DNA from: Ochotona curzoniae
Taxonomy: Eukaryota; Chordata; Mammalia; Lagomorpha; Ochotonidae
Length of the DNA stretch: 64,000 nucleotides
Direction: 5' to 3'
Assembly: GCF_017591425.1 (NCBI RefSeq)
Contig: NW_024467104.1
Location: 2,480,001 to 2,544,000, forward strand
Below, piece by piece: positions 35,081 through 45,886 of this stretch. Below the pieces are notes generated by a model. The model saw only the letters and a list, made by a program, of their open reading frames with translations. It did no database searches and was not told where the DNA came from. The translations under genes were made by a program, and so were the position numbers. The stretch's first letter is position 1; every line of letters starts with the position of its first letter.

Positions 35081-35719
35081 TGTTCGATTTAGTCTTCTGT
35101 TGTTATTTTACTGGGATGTTCTTCACATTTGCCTTTTCAATATTTACAACTAAAAGCTTTTTTGTGAGGATGAATATTAAATATGTTAAGATATCCATTA
35201 AGAAATCAGTGAAATCTATATTCACTTTAGATAAATAAAGTAAGTTTTACAACCCGTTTAGAAGGTCAACTGGTTCTGTTCCATGACGTGTCAGACACAC
35301 TCCTAAACAGAAGGTGTAGGACAACAGTCACTACTTCTTAAGTCATGGAGGTAAATCAAGGCTCTCAGGAACAGAGACTGTGGAAAACAGATGTCTCTGG
35401 GTGGTGATAAGGCAGAACCTAGCATTCTGAAAATGGCCTAAATTATGGCATCATCTTTAGAAATGCCACTTACACATTGACTTGACTCTTCTGTGACATT
35501 GCAAATCCCTGATGTATGCCACTATCTTGACTCTCAAGACGTCTTGAAGGTAGTGACTACACAGCTTAGAGGGTTTAACAACATGATTCTGTCTGTACAT
35601 TTCACCTTTGAACTTATGTTTGGAGTGAGTTCTTATTGATAATTTTATTTTCTGTGAGCCCTCATGACACTGAAGCTCACCTGGGAGGTAACTTTCTTTT
35701 TAAAAAAATTATTTATTTG
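35081..35719. other. Intergenic, no gene recognised
   Basis: Non-coding. The first about 150 bases could continue the antisense L1 into its inter-ORF region. No further assignment. Confidence 0.4.
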
Positions 35720-36034
35720 TTTACTAAAAGGTTTATTTTTATTGGAAAGGCAAATTTACAGAGAAAAAGAGACAAAGAAAAATATCTGTATTCAATGGTT
35801 TGCTTCCTAAGTGGCCTCAATGGCTGGAATTGAGCTCATCTGAAGCCAAGAGCTTCCTCCAGGTCTCCCGAGCAGGTGCCAAGTCTCAAGGCTTTGGGTC
35901 ATCCTCATTGCTTTCCCAGACTACAAGCAAGGAGCTGAATGGAAAGTGGAGCAGTTGGGACATGAACCAGTGTCCATATGGGATTCTGGGCATGCAAGGC
36001 GAGGACTTAGCTACTAGGCCATCATTCTGGGCCC
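35720..36034 (-). mobile_element. CSINE
   Basis: Antisense copy: 'ggtttatttttattggaaagg' tail, 'agcttcctccaggtctcccg', 'gggacatgaaccagtgtccat' and head complement 'aggccatcattctgggcccc'. It abuts another antisense SINE on its right. Confidence 0.88.
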
Positions 36035-36362
36035 CTTAAAATTTACTTTTATTTATTTGAAAGGCAGAACTACAGAGAGAGATGGAGACAGATATATTGG
36101 TTTTCTATCTGCTGGTTCACTCCTCAAATGGCTGCAATGGCTGGAGCTGGACTGCTCGCAAACCATCAGCTAGAAATTTCTTTTTGGTCTCCTACGTGGG
36201 TACAGGGGCCCAAACACTCAGCCATCTCAGGCTGCTTTTCCTTGGTGCATTAGCATGGAGCTAGATAAGAAATGGAGCAGCCAGGACTTGAACTGGTGTC
36301 CCTAGGGGATGCTAGCGTTGCAGGCAGTAGTTTTGCCTGTTATGCCACAGTGCTGGTCCTGC
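36035..36362 (-). mobile_element. CSINE (older type), tandem with the previous one
   Basis: Antisense copy: 'acttttatttatttgaaaggc' tail, 'gctggttcactcctcaaatgg', 'tttccttggtgcattagcatgg' and head complement 'atgccacagtgctggtcc'. No spacer separates it from the preceding SINE, so the latter probably inserted at its A-tail. Confidence 0.88.
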
Positions 36363-37394
36363 AGCTACCTTTCTCTAGCAGCTGCTGATTTCCCTGTTTA
36401 TTCTCAGCACAATTCTAGCCAGACTCCCCATGTCCCTGTTTCCTCATCTGTTCATAAAGAAGGCCATCTGAATACATACAAACCATGTCTTTAGGCAGAG
36501 CTCTTCTACCTTTGCCTCCCATGTAATTGCAGTGTAGTTGATCTTTAGGATACTAACTTTAATCTGTGTATGATGACTTAGCCAAGTCCTCGGTGCAGGT
36601 AAAGTCTGTTTTCCGCATAGTCGTGATCTTCAGGGTGAACTTTCCCATTTTATAGGAGCAAGGGAGTGAAGGCGGCCATGAGGAAATCTCTTAACGAAGC
36701 TGAATTGTTCTAATTATCTTCACAGCTCGGCAAGATGTTCATAAACAAACTAATTTGTTGGCCTAACCATCTGGGCTCTTGTCATTTGCAAGTGTTCACA
36801 GCATACTAGGCATGAAACCAGGGACCCAGAGACAGAGAATTTTACTACAAGGAGTTTCCCATTAAACCTAGTTACAGGAAATGCAATGTCATACAGAGAT
36901 TGAATGTCAGCAAATGAATTTTATATGTTACTGGACAGGAATATTAATAGATATTTGAATATAAAATATACAACATCAACAACATGGGAGGGTTACATCA
37001 GTAGTGTCATTAAACTTGAAACAGAAAACAAAATGTGATTAGAAAAGGATGAAGACACAGCTACAGAGAGAATTTATGAAGACTCCCATCCAAAACAACA
37101 GTCATTGTATAGGAGAACATTTCCTCCTACTGTCCTATTATATTTATCTTAAAGTTTTATAGTGAATAGTTAAATCTGACATGCCTGGCATGGTGTTTGA
37201 CATAAACGGGCACTTAAACACATTATCACAATTATCAGGGGATTCTAAATTAATGAATATACAGGTAGAAGGCTGTATTGTTATTTAAAGAATTGGTTGG
37301 TATTAGCTTTATAATTGCATCGAATAAATGGCATTTAGACCTGTCAGTAGGTTTTCCAGGAGGCACCTTTCTTATTAGTGATGATCGGAGTTTC
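36363..37394. other. Intergenic, no gene recognised
   Basis: Non-coding, AT-rich towards 36950-37300. No named repeat, RNA gene or coding frame. Confidence 0.4.
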
Positions 37395-37692
37395 TTGTAC
37401 ATGGAAGGCAGAGTGACAAAGAGAGAGGGAGAGACAGAGGGAAAGAGACCTTTCATCTGTTGGTTCGTTCCTCAATGATTGTCCAGATTGAAGCCAGAAG
37501 CCTGGAACCCTCTTCTGGTGGCCCACATGGCTGGCAGGGGGACAAGTAATTGGACCATTACCCTATTTCTTTCTTCCCAAGTGCATTAGCAGAAAGCTAG
37601 GTCAGAAAATGAGCAATCAGAACTGGAAGTCCAATATTGGATGTCAGTGTCACAGAGAACACAGTGGCTGAACCCACTGCATGACGATGCCA
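37395..37692 (-). repeat. CSINE (older type)
   Basis: Antisense: 'catggaaggcagagtgacaaag' tail region with GA-rich block, 'cccaagtgcattagcagaaagc', 'gtgtcacagagaacacagtgg' and head complement near 'gatgccaacc'. Confidence 0.75.
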
Positions 37693-37989
37693 ACCTCTTG
37701 TTTCTTTCTTTCTTTGAATTTTCTCCGTAACATACTGAGTTTGGTGCTATGATTCCCAACTTGTAGATTAACAGTTGAAATATAGAGAGAAATTGGCCTC
37801 TTTTTCAAGATTGCAAAGCTAGAATTCACATCCAGGCCAACTGGTTCTAGAACCTGTGCTCTTATGCTAAACCTAATAATCGCTTTTTTTTTTTTTTCCT
37901 GGTTAACTACAGGTTGCTAAATAATATTGTTGACTGAGAAAATAGGAACTATTTTGATTTAGGGTTTATATATCCTTGAGTTTATTTTG

Positions 37990-37999
37990 CTTGAAAACA

Positions 38000-38039
<40 letters not shown>

Positions 38040-38153
38040 TTCATCTGCTGATTCATTTCCAAATGACCACAAAGGCCAGAGGTGGGCTGGTCTGAAACTG
38101 GGAGCCAGGAGCTTCTTCCAGATCTCCCATTTGGATGCAGGGATCCATGGCCC
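37990..38153 (-). repeat. CSINE, truncated at its head, with (GA)n
   Basis: Antisense: (GA)n at 38001-38036, 'gatctttcatctgctgattcat' and 'ccatttggatgcagggatccat'. The head half is missing where L1 sequence begins at about 38156, so the L1 joined or replaced it. Confidence 0.75.
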
Positions 38154-38155
38154 TT

Positions 38156-38645
38156 GACAAGAAGAAATTCTACCTTTGATAGAGGAGCTACAGCAGCTTA
38201 ACTCACAATAGCTAGCATAAGGAATTGACTTAGATGTGCTTTATCTGATGACTGGATAAAGAAATTATGATATAATATATGATGTAATACTACTCAGTCA
38301 TAAAAAGGAATGAAATCCTGTCTTTCACAACAAAGGATGCCACTTGAAACCATCTGGCTTAGGGAAATAAGACGGATATCATTGTTTCACTTATTATTAT
38401 TATTTTTTTAATACAGAGTACAAACAGTGTAAACAGTGGTTTCTCTATGTACTACTTGTTGATTTTTTTTTTTTATTTAGTGGAGGGTTCATTTTGTGAC
38501 TATAAAGTGTATTGGAAGTATGTAATTGTTAAAAGTAAAAGAAAAATAAGAAAAGAAGGAGGAAGGAAGGTGGGAGTTAGGGAGAGAGGAAGGCAAAGGT
38601 TGAAATGAGTGAAATGTCTGCCCTTTATATAAATAAAAAATAAAA
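38156..38645 (+). repeat. L1 3' end, 5'-truncated
   Basis: Plus-strand L1: the ORF2 3' end ('atgactggataaagaaattatg', 'taatactactcagtcataaaaagg', 'atgaaatcctgtctttc'), the 'gggaaataagacggatat' block, then the 3' UTR with purine tract (38540-38600) and the tail 'ccctttatataaataaaaaataa'. Confidence 0.8.
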
Positions 38646-40094
38646 TAGTATTTATATTGTTTACCGAGGTTTTTAGTGACAGTTTAGCTTATGCACTTAA
38701 ACTAACACCTTTATCTTCTCATTTTAGTCCTAGCTATGGCTTGCCTGATGCCATTCTGTACTGCCATTCAATTGCCACTAACTGTCCCTGAGCACTCCTG
38801 CTCCTGTGTGTTGGGGTCATGCTGATTCCCTTCCTGACTTCAGCCTATGATTCTCCCACTTTGAACTCTGTCCAAAGGGACTGTCAAAGTCCATCTATAG
38901 GCAGCTGCTCACCATCTACCCCTCTCGTCAGTAATTTTACCTACACTTTGTTGAAGAGGTGAGCACTTGTTGTGTTATGGATGATTATCTCGCTCACTAG
39001 GCTGAATATTCCATATAGAAACAGTTGAGTTTCTTTTATCCTTTTATTCTGTTGAATCTTGTACTCTTCCTTGAAAAGTTTTATCATGGTGATGAATCAT
39101 TGAACTGTGTGGTCCTGTATTTTGTCGATTCTCATAATCGTCAAAAAGAATGGTTACTCTGTTCCTTTTTCATTGCCCTTATTTCTGTTTTTGAGTTGAG
39201 ACATCTTGTGACTTAACAAAATGCCTCTGAGATGAAGACTTTGTGCCAAGGAAGCAGAGCCTCAGTACAGGCCATGCCAAGGAAAATAGCTTGCCAGTTC
39301 CTCCTGGGCCACCTCCCAGACATTGGTTTTGCCTCTGCATTAATTTGTGTCTGGAGACAAACAGGAAAGATTTAATGAAACATTTGAATCACAAGAGAGG
39401 GCAAGCAGAAGACTTGATTCTTGCTGCAGTTTCTGAGTAGTGTTTCCAAGTGGCCCTCTGGATAATGCAGATCAAAACTTGATGTCTGCCAGGGTATGGC
39501 TTCTGATGCTGATGTGATTGAAGAAAAGAAAGTTTGACTCTCTGTGGACCACACATTTTGAATCCCTTCCCTCTGAGTTAGGGTTTTGTTAGGAAATCAC
39601 GTGAGCAATTGATTTTCCTCAGAGGCCGCATTAGCTGCTTACTGGAGGACACCTCAGGGGCTGAACTTTCCTCACGGTTATTAGTGCTTGCTCCAAAGAG
39701 ACTTGTACTGGATATAGAAACCAATAGGAAGAGACTTTTCTCAAATATTTATCTTCTTGTTTTTTTTCAGCTGGAAATGAACAAGGACCAGGGTGAATAA
39801 TGCATCCTAACTAGCTGGAGCAGACATGGAAACAGAAAGAGTAAGTGAAATGAGTCCTTAACAGAGCTGACTGTAAGGTTTTTGAAAATCGTATGGTAAC
39901 GGACCTGACTTCTAGGCAGCTAAGGCATTCACTCTGTGTATGTATGCATGTGTGTAATGTGGGAGGGGGAAAAAGGACATAGAAGTTTTCATGAAATTAC
40001 TTGGCATCATGACTAAGCAGGCATGGGAAGGCAACAAGATATCCAGATTGGAGCATAGGGCTTTCCCCCTATACTATTTTTGGTGGCTTTTAAC
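38646..40094. other. Intergenic, no gene recognised
   Basis: Non-coding. The 60-65-codon frames at 39025-39800 have no recognisable motif. No named repeat identified. Confidence 0.4.
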
Positions 40095-40436
40095 ATTTTA
40101 AAAAGATATTTATTTATTTATTTGAAAGGCAGATTCACAGAGAGAAGGAGAAACAGAAAGTGAGATCTTCCATCCACTGGTTCACTCCTCAAATGGCTGC
40201 AATAACTGAAGCTGAGCGAATATGAAGTCAGAAGTCAGAGGCCAGGAGCCGGAATCTCTTCTGAATCTCCCACATTGGCACAAGGTCCCAAGGACTTGGA
40301 CCATCTTCCACTTCTTTCCCAGGCCATCAGCAGAGAGCTGGATTGAAATTGGAGCAGCTGGGACACAAACTGGTGCCCATATGGGATGCCAGTACTGCAA
40401 GGCAGAGGGCTAGTCTGTTTAGTCATTTACTGCACC
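40095..40436 (-). mobile_element. CSINE
   Basis: Antisense copy: 'aagatatttatttatttatttg' tail, 'gagatcttccatccactggttc', 'ggaccatcttccacttctttc', 'cccatatgggatgccagtactg' and head complement near 40430. Confidence 0.88.
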
Positions 40437-41428
40437 CTTCTCCTACACTCTTAAGGTGCTTCTCAAAGCAGTGGGAGAAAAATGATCTTTTAGTGACTAA
40501 GGAAAATTATTAGACATGCAGAGAGACCAGTCAGGCAAAAGGGAGGTGAAATTAAAGTGAGAAAACCTTTTTTTTTAAAAAGAATTTTTTTGGTTCGTGC
40601 TCAATTCAGATCTGCAGATCAAATTTCCTTTATCAATTCACCGATTGGTCTGTCCAACACTAGCTGCCAAAGTCTTATGTCTTAAAGATGATCAAATATC
40701 CTCTCTATGCCATGCTGCAACTCTGCCAAAGGACATTCTATCCATTAGCTCAAAAGCCTCCTTTAGCTTTTAGGTATTAATAGACTACCAGACTGATAGT
40801 CTGGTGATTATGTTTGTTTCTTTAATGTTGTACACTTCTGAGTAAGGGCTGTTGGAATAGCCGTGTGATGTATGTGAAATCCCTTCCCAGGTAAACTGTG
40901 CTTCTGTGTTTTGTTCTCAGTGACAATGCCATCATCAATTAGGTGAGCCATTTTTCATGGGTGACTCTAACTTTTTGAGTCTTCTCATTCAGAGGATTAG
41001 GATAAGAACAATTCTTACACCACAAAGTAGCCATAAGGAGTAAATGGGCTGATTTCCAAATCAAGTAGAGTAATATCTAACTATATGGTTTCAATTATTT
41101 ATGACAGTAGCAGCTCTTGCAAAATCTAATTTTGCTAAATGGAGAGGCTTTCAGTTTTCTGTGACGCACAATGCTAGGTCAAGGTTAAAACCCCAGCATG
41201 GCTCATTAAATTTGGTAATTTCTTAGACTTTAATCAATTCTGTTTTAACCATTTCTGTTCCACAAAAACAAAAGTGACCACTCAGAAATATGTACAATGG
41301 CTTTGCTTTTACAAGATGCTTCACATCCCATTTGACAATTTTATTCCATAAAAACCCATGGAGCATTTATCATGTGGAATTCTAGGGGAATATAGAAATG
41401 ATAAGTCAGACTCAAGAGAAACTTCTTT
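40437..41428. other. Intergenic, no gene recognised
   Basis: Non-coding. A perfect 8-base hairpin lies at 40787-40805. A MIR-like fragment may be present at 40960-41060 ('ttagaataagaacaattcttac' type text). Confidence 0.4.
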
Positions 41429-41698
41429 GGGCTGGCATGCTATAGTGGGTAAAGCCATTGCCTGAAACTTTAGCATCCTATTAGTTTGTGTTCTGGCTAC
41501 TTCCATTTGCATCCACCTCCATGTTAATGGCCTGAGAAAAACAGTGGAACATGGCCCAAGTGTTTTGGCCCCTACCACCTACATAGGAGACCTGGATGAA
41601 GCTCCTGGCTCCTGAGACCATTTGGGGAATGAAGCCATGGATAGGAGATCTTCACCTGTCCTTCTTTGTATCTCTTTCAAACAAATACATCTTAAAAT
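41429..41698 (+). repeat. CSINE, shortened
   Basis: Plus strand: 'gggctggcatgctatagtgggtaaagcc' head, 'gaacatggcccaagtgttttgg', 'ggagacctggatgaagctcctgg' and tail 'tttcaaacaaatacatctta'. About 45 bases in the second half are missing. Confidence 0.8.
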
Positions 41699-42470
41699 AG
41701 GAAGAGATTTAAGGCACAGTTTTACTTGAGGTCTGAAAGTAGGGTGGGAGTTGGGAATTATCTCAAAGGTGGGAAGGGGAAGATAATCTATGCAGAAAGC
41801 ATTGCACAAAAGAGGATCTGGCAACAATTACTCAGTGTGACTGACGAACAGTGTGGCACAGTGAGGCATGTTCATGCAAGTGAGGATGTGAAACGTAAGG
41901 AAGCAAACAGAGATGCTACAGAGTTCCCTGCCAACATGGTGAAGAGTCTAAATAGTGCCCTATCCATGAGGAGGCACCTTAACAGACAGTTGAGATGTAG
42001 TTAAGTCACAGCTTTATGAACATTATTATGGCCACAGCACCGAGCAAGAAGCAAATCTGAAGGCAAGGAAAGTGGTGCCACTCCTTTAAGAGATGATGAG
42101 CGTTCAAAAGGAGGCAGAGCTGTGGTCACAGACCAAAAAGAATAGAGCTGTGAGATGGACAGTTTCTTGATAGGCAGGATCCCAGCTACTCCTTTGGGAG
42201 GAGTGGAGAGTTTTTGGTTCACAATGACTGACAAAGTTCATTTAGCCACTTAACAACAGAGGTGGCGGAGTATGTACTTCTGTCCCAAAAATGTTTCCTT
42301 GCACCTGCTTTCTTGACACATGTAAGGTGACTGTAAGACTTTCTTTGAAGGCAGGAACTAGTGTCGGTCATCTATGAAGCCTGACAGAAACACTGGACAT
42401 GTTTTGTGTTTGGTACATATTCAATAAAAGCAAAGTAGAAGTAATGGTAAATCCTGGCTGCGGCTTTTTA
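41699..42470. other. Upstream region of the OR9Q1-like gene
   Basis: Non-coding. The 92-codon frame at 41726-42004 is not recognised. An AATAAA at 42422-42427 lies just upstream of the coding exon and is not obviously meaningful. Any non-coding first exon must lie here or further upstream; none can be identified by eye. Confidence 0.4.
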
Positions 42471-42485
42471 ACATGCTTCTTCTAG
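42471..42485 (+). promoter_or_regulatory. 3' splice site before the OR9Q1-like coding exon
   Basis: A pyrimidine-rich stretch (acatgcttcttctag) ends at AG 42484-42485, 16 bases before the codon where the family start should be. A second AG follows at 42493-42494 (tcgcag). In the receptor frame the TAG overlaps this acceptor, so any in-frame start further upstream would have to come from a different, spliced exon. Confidence 0.65.
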
Positions 42486-42527
42486 ATCTCGCAGGAGTCA
42501 GTGGCTTCACCGCAGAGAAATCTCACC

Positions 42528-43442
42528 ATGGTGACCGAATTCCTCCTCATTGCATTCACTGACTGCCCGGAATGGGCGCTGCCTCTCTTCCTTCTCTTTG
42601 TGTTGATGTATCTCATCACGTTACTGGGGAATTCGGGGATGATTGCTCTGATTCGTGTGGATCGCCGGCTGCACACGCCCATGTATTTTCTTCTGAGTCA
42701 TCTGTCTTTCATGGACATCTGTTACTCATCTGTTACTGTTCCTCAGATGATGGTGGTGCTGTTGGAGCGTGGGGCCGCTTTATCCTACACTCGCTGTGCT
42801 GCTCAGTTCTTCCTGTTCACTTTCTTTGGTTCCATCGACTGCTACCTTCTGGCCATCATGGCCTATGACCGCTATGTGGCCGTGTGCCACCCCCTGCTTT
42901 ACGTCACCATCATGACGCAGAAGGCTCGCTTCTGCTTTGTGTTTGGGGCGTACACTGCCGGCCTCTTCAGCGCCTTGGTGCGGACCATCTCCGCCTTCAC
43001 TCTCACGTTCTGTGCAAACAATGAGATCGACTTTATCTTCTGTGACCTCCCACCTCTTTTAAAGTTGACCTGTGGGGACACCTCCACTCAGGAAATAATA
43101 ATTATCGTGTTTGCCATTTTTGTCATCCCTGCTTGTATGGTGGTGATCTTGGTGTCCTACCTGTTTATTATTGTGGCCATTTTGAGGATCCCGTCAGCGG
43201 GAGGTAGGGCCAAGACCTTCTCCACCTGTGCCTCCCACCTCACTGCTGTATCTCTCTTCTTTGGCACTCTCATCTTCATGTACCTGAGGGACCACGCCGG
43301 CCAGTCCTCAGAGAAGGATCGAGTGGTGTCTGTGTTTTACACCACAGTAATTCCCATGTTGAATCCCCTCATCTATAGCCTGAGAAACAAAGAAGTGAAG
43401 GAGGCTCTATGGAAAGTTCTCAGCAGAGCTAAGTTGTCCTAA
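42528..43442 (+). CDS. OR9Q1: Olfactory receptor 9Q1-like, non-canonical N-terminus
   Basis: A class II olfactory receptor GPCR, closely matching OR9Q1 through TM1-TM7: TPMYFLLSHLSFMD, AAQFFLFTFFGSIDCYLLA, MAYDRYVAVC (Asp at codon 123 counted from 42501), FIFCDLPPLLKLTCG, KTFSTCASHLTAVSLFFG, PMLNPLIYSLRNKEVKEAL and the end 'SRAKLS'. There are no frameshifts or internal stops. The codon aligned with the OR9Q1 initiator, at 42501, is GTG, not ATG. The next in-frame ATG is at 42528 in a strong context (caccATGG), giving 304 residues that begin MVTEF. The nine lost residues include the N-linked sequon Asn-Leu-Thr. Either this receptor starts late, or the gene is losing function. A spliced upstream ATG is the remaining option. 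Confidence 0.9.
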   Translation: MVTEFLLIAFTDCPEWALPLFLLFVLMYLITLLGNSGMIALIRVDRRLHTPMYFLLSHLSFMDICYSSVTVPQMMVVLLERGAALSYTRCAAQFFLFTFFGSIDCYLLAIMAYDRYVAVCHPLLYVTIMTQKARFCFVFGAYTAGLFSALVRTISAFTLTFCANNEIDFIFCDLPPLLKLTCGDTSTQEIIIIVFAIFVIPACMVVILVSYLFIIVAILRIPSAGGRAKTFSTCASHLTAVSLFFGTLIFMYLRDHAGQSSEKDRVVSVFYTTVIPMLNPLIYSLRNKEVKEALWKVLSRAKLS

Positions 43443-44829
43443 GAATTTCATATCTTGAGAAATCTTGCTCTGTAGGTCTTTTCCCACAAAACCTCAAGGA
43501 AACTGGTTCTTTATGACACTGCATATTTAAATGAATAGTTTGTGGTGCATTGTATTAACAAGGAATCCAGAATTATGAACTCTAAAAAGAAGGAAGAAAA
43601 TGAACAGGCAACCTGAGAAATGGATGGCTTGAGAGCTGTGACTTTCAAGATCAGTGACAAAAAAATTTGGAAATCCTGTGTGATTCAGAGACACGTCTCA
43701 TCAATCTGTGATTAGAAAAGATCACACCAGCTGAACAATTTTGTCATTTATTTTGCAGCACTTTATCTTGTACAAATGTCAAAAATAATGCATGGTAAGC
43801 TCTGTATTTAGCATGTAGATTCTGCACTTGCTAATACTCCGCTGTGTTTACTTCATTATAAATATGTACATCTATATACACATGCATGGACATACATATA
43901 TAACCAGTTTGTTGATTTATCCACCCATCATATCTTCTTATGTTTTGATTCATTTTCAAAGTGATTTGCAGACAAACATTCTTACCCTTCACCCCTTCAG
44001 AATTACATCATTAGTTGGAAATCCATGCATTTACTTAGAATGATCCAGTTATGGTGGTTTCAAGGTCTGATTTATAAAGCGGATTGTGCTCGAGATAGTC
44101 TTTAGAATCTCTTGGTAGTTCCCTCAGCTGCTTCACACAGATCATTAACCAGCCTCGGTAACAGAAATGTCAACACCTATCCGCACTGGAAAAACGACGT
44201 AGACTTTCTTCCTCTTCACTTATCCCAGCTGAGTGTCTATATTCTGAGTGTTAACGCCCTGTGTTCTTAAAGCCTCTGTCCTCTGCAAGGCAGAGTGTTG
44301 CTACATTCCCAGAACAGGTGGGCAAAGGGGCATCATCTTCTGTACTGAGTTCTTGTTCTCTGCAATTGGTCACCTGTGACTGAGTCCCATGAAGTCTTCT
44401 CAGCCTTTGTCTCCATCAAACTCAAGGCATTGGAAGGAAACAGGCTAACTATATTCATCTTTTTTTTTGCATTTTTCTTGAATCCTTATTCTTGAAGCTC
44501 AAAATGATTTCTCATCCTGCCCCACTCAGATTACCAAAACAACAAAATCTTAGGTATGTAAGTGATGTAAACGACTGCGGCAGCAGTATTTTGGGAGTAG
44601 CAATGTCTTACAAACAGAATGATTCAAAATCTGGCCAACCGAAAATGCTGTGTCACACATGAAATTCCAGGAAACAGGATTCATATTCAAAGAAGCAAAT
44701 ATATAGATCATAGAAGATTCAAAGTATGTGGAGCCAGAGGAAATTCATTTTAACATTAATTGAAATAAAATAAAAGCACATCTTAAATATTTAAAGACAT
44801 TATGCTTATTATAGGAGATAGAACACTTT
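43443..44829. other. 3' flank of the OR9Q1-like gene
   Basis: Non-coding. No AATAAA was found within about 1.3 kb after the stop codon; the first is at about 44765. A T-run lies at 44459-44468. No named repeat. Confidence 0.4.
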
Positions 44830-45159
44830 AAGATTTTTTAGAAACTTATTCTTATTGGAAAGGTAGATCAGATTTATGGAGAGAAGGAGAGACAGAGAGA
44901 AATCTTCCATTGGTTCACTCGCCAAGTGGCCGAACGGCTGGATCTGAGCCAATCCAAAGCCAGGAGCCAGGAACTTCCTCCAGGTCTCCCACATGAATGC
45001 AGGGTCCCATGACTTTGGGCTGTCCTCTACTATTTTTCCAGGTCACAAGCAGGGAACTGGATGGGAAGTGGAGCAGCCGGAACATGAACTGGTGCCCACA
45101 TGGGAATCCCGGCACTTGCAAGGTGAGGATTTAGCCACTGAGCCATTGTGCTGGGTCCA
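44830..45159 (-). mobile_element. CSINE
   Basis: Antisense copy: 'attcttattggaaaggtagatc' tail, 'ttggttcactcgccaagtgg', 'gaacttcctccaggtctccc', 'cacatgggaatcccggcac' and head complement 'gccattgtgctgggtcc'. 45160-45562 shows no feature. Confidence 0.9.
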
Positions 45160-45562
45160 AAGACAGGGCAGTTTAAAAACACATTGTAATTTTCCTCAAA
45201 ACAGTTTATTCTTAAAAGTGTTTTGCCCTAATATTAAGACTCAGATTGAAAATTTATAGCTCTACTAAGGGGGATGGTTAATAAACAGGTCATGTTTCAG
45301 TTGTATTACTGAAGTGAGAAATATTAAGAAAGAAGTTAGAAAGTTTGAACTAGTTACATGAAATTCCCTCCTGGTTGTAAAAGAATATTTGGTCTGTTTG
45401 AATAAAGTCAATATGCTGAGGAGTTGCTGGTTCTTTTCCCTAATGATTCAAAAGGGAGTATTAACAGAATTTATTGTCAGGCTTCAGAAAGCAAGCGAAT
45501 TCTTCCTTCTGACTAAATTCTAAGCAGGTGTGTGAAGATGTTTACTCAAGAAGTGAAGACTA

Positions 45563-45886
45563 GGGGTTGTTGCTTGTTGCTGTGGCATAGCCGGCTAATC
45601 CTCTGCATGGGGTGCGTGCATCCCAAATGGACACTGGTTCGATATCCAGCTGCTCCATTTCTGATCCATCCCTCTGTGTATGGCCTGGGAAAGCAACAGA
45701 GGATAGTTCAAGCCCCTGGACCCCTGCGGCCAGGTATGAGATGTGGAAAAAGCTCCTGGCTTCGGATTAGCCCAACTCTAGCCTTTGTGGCCATTGAGGA
45801 GTGAACCAGTGGATGGAGATTTTTCTTTCTTCTGTCTCCTTCTTTCTTCTTAATTTGGACTTTCAAGTTTAAAAAAAAATCTTTTT
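45563..45886 (+). mobile_element. CSINE, target of an L1 insertion
   Basis: Plus strand: 'gttgctgtggcatagccggctaatcc' head, 'ggttcgatatccagctgctcc', 'aagcccctggacccctgcgg' and tail 'ggactttcaagtttaaaaaaaaatc'. The following L1 is inserted in the A/T-rich end of this tail. Confidence 0.85.

Noticed and set aside
41726..42004. 92-codon frame upstream of the OR9Q1-like gene
   Set aside because: No recognisable motif and no splice or context support; consistent with chance in non-coding DNA.
42572..42868. 98-codon frame inside the OR9Q1-like gene
   Set aside because: Shifted-frame shadow of the receptor; a similar shadow occurs inside the OR9Q2-like gene at 55765-56031.
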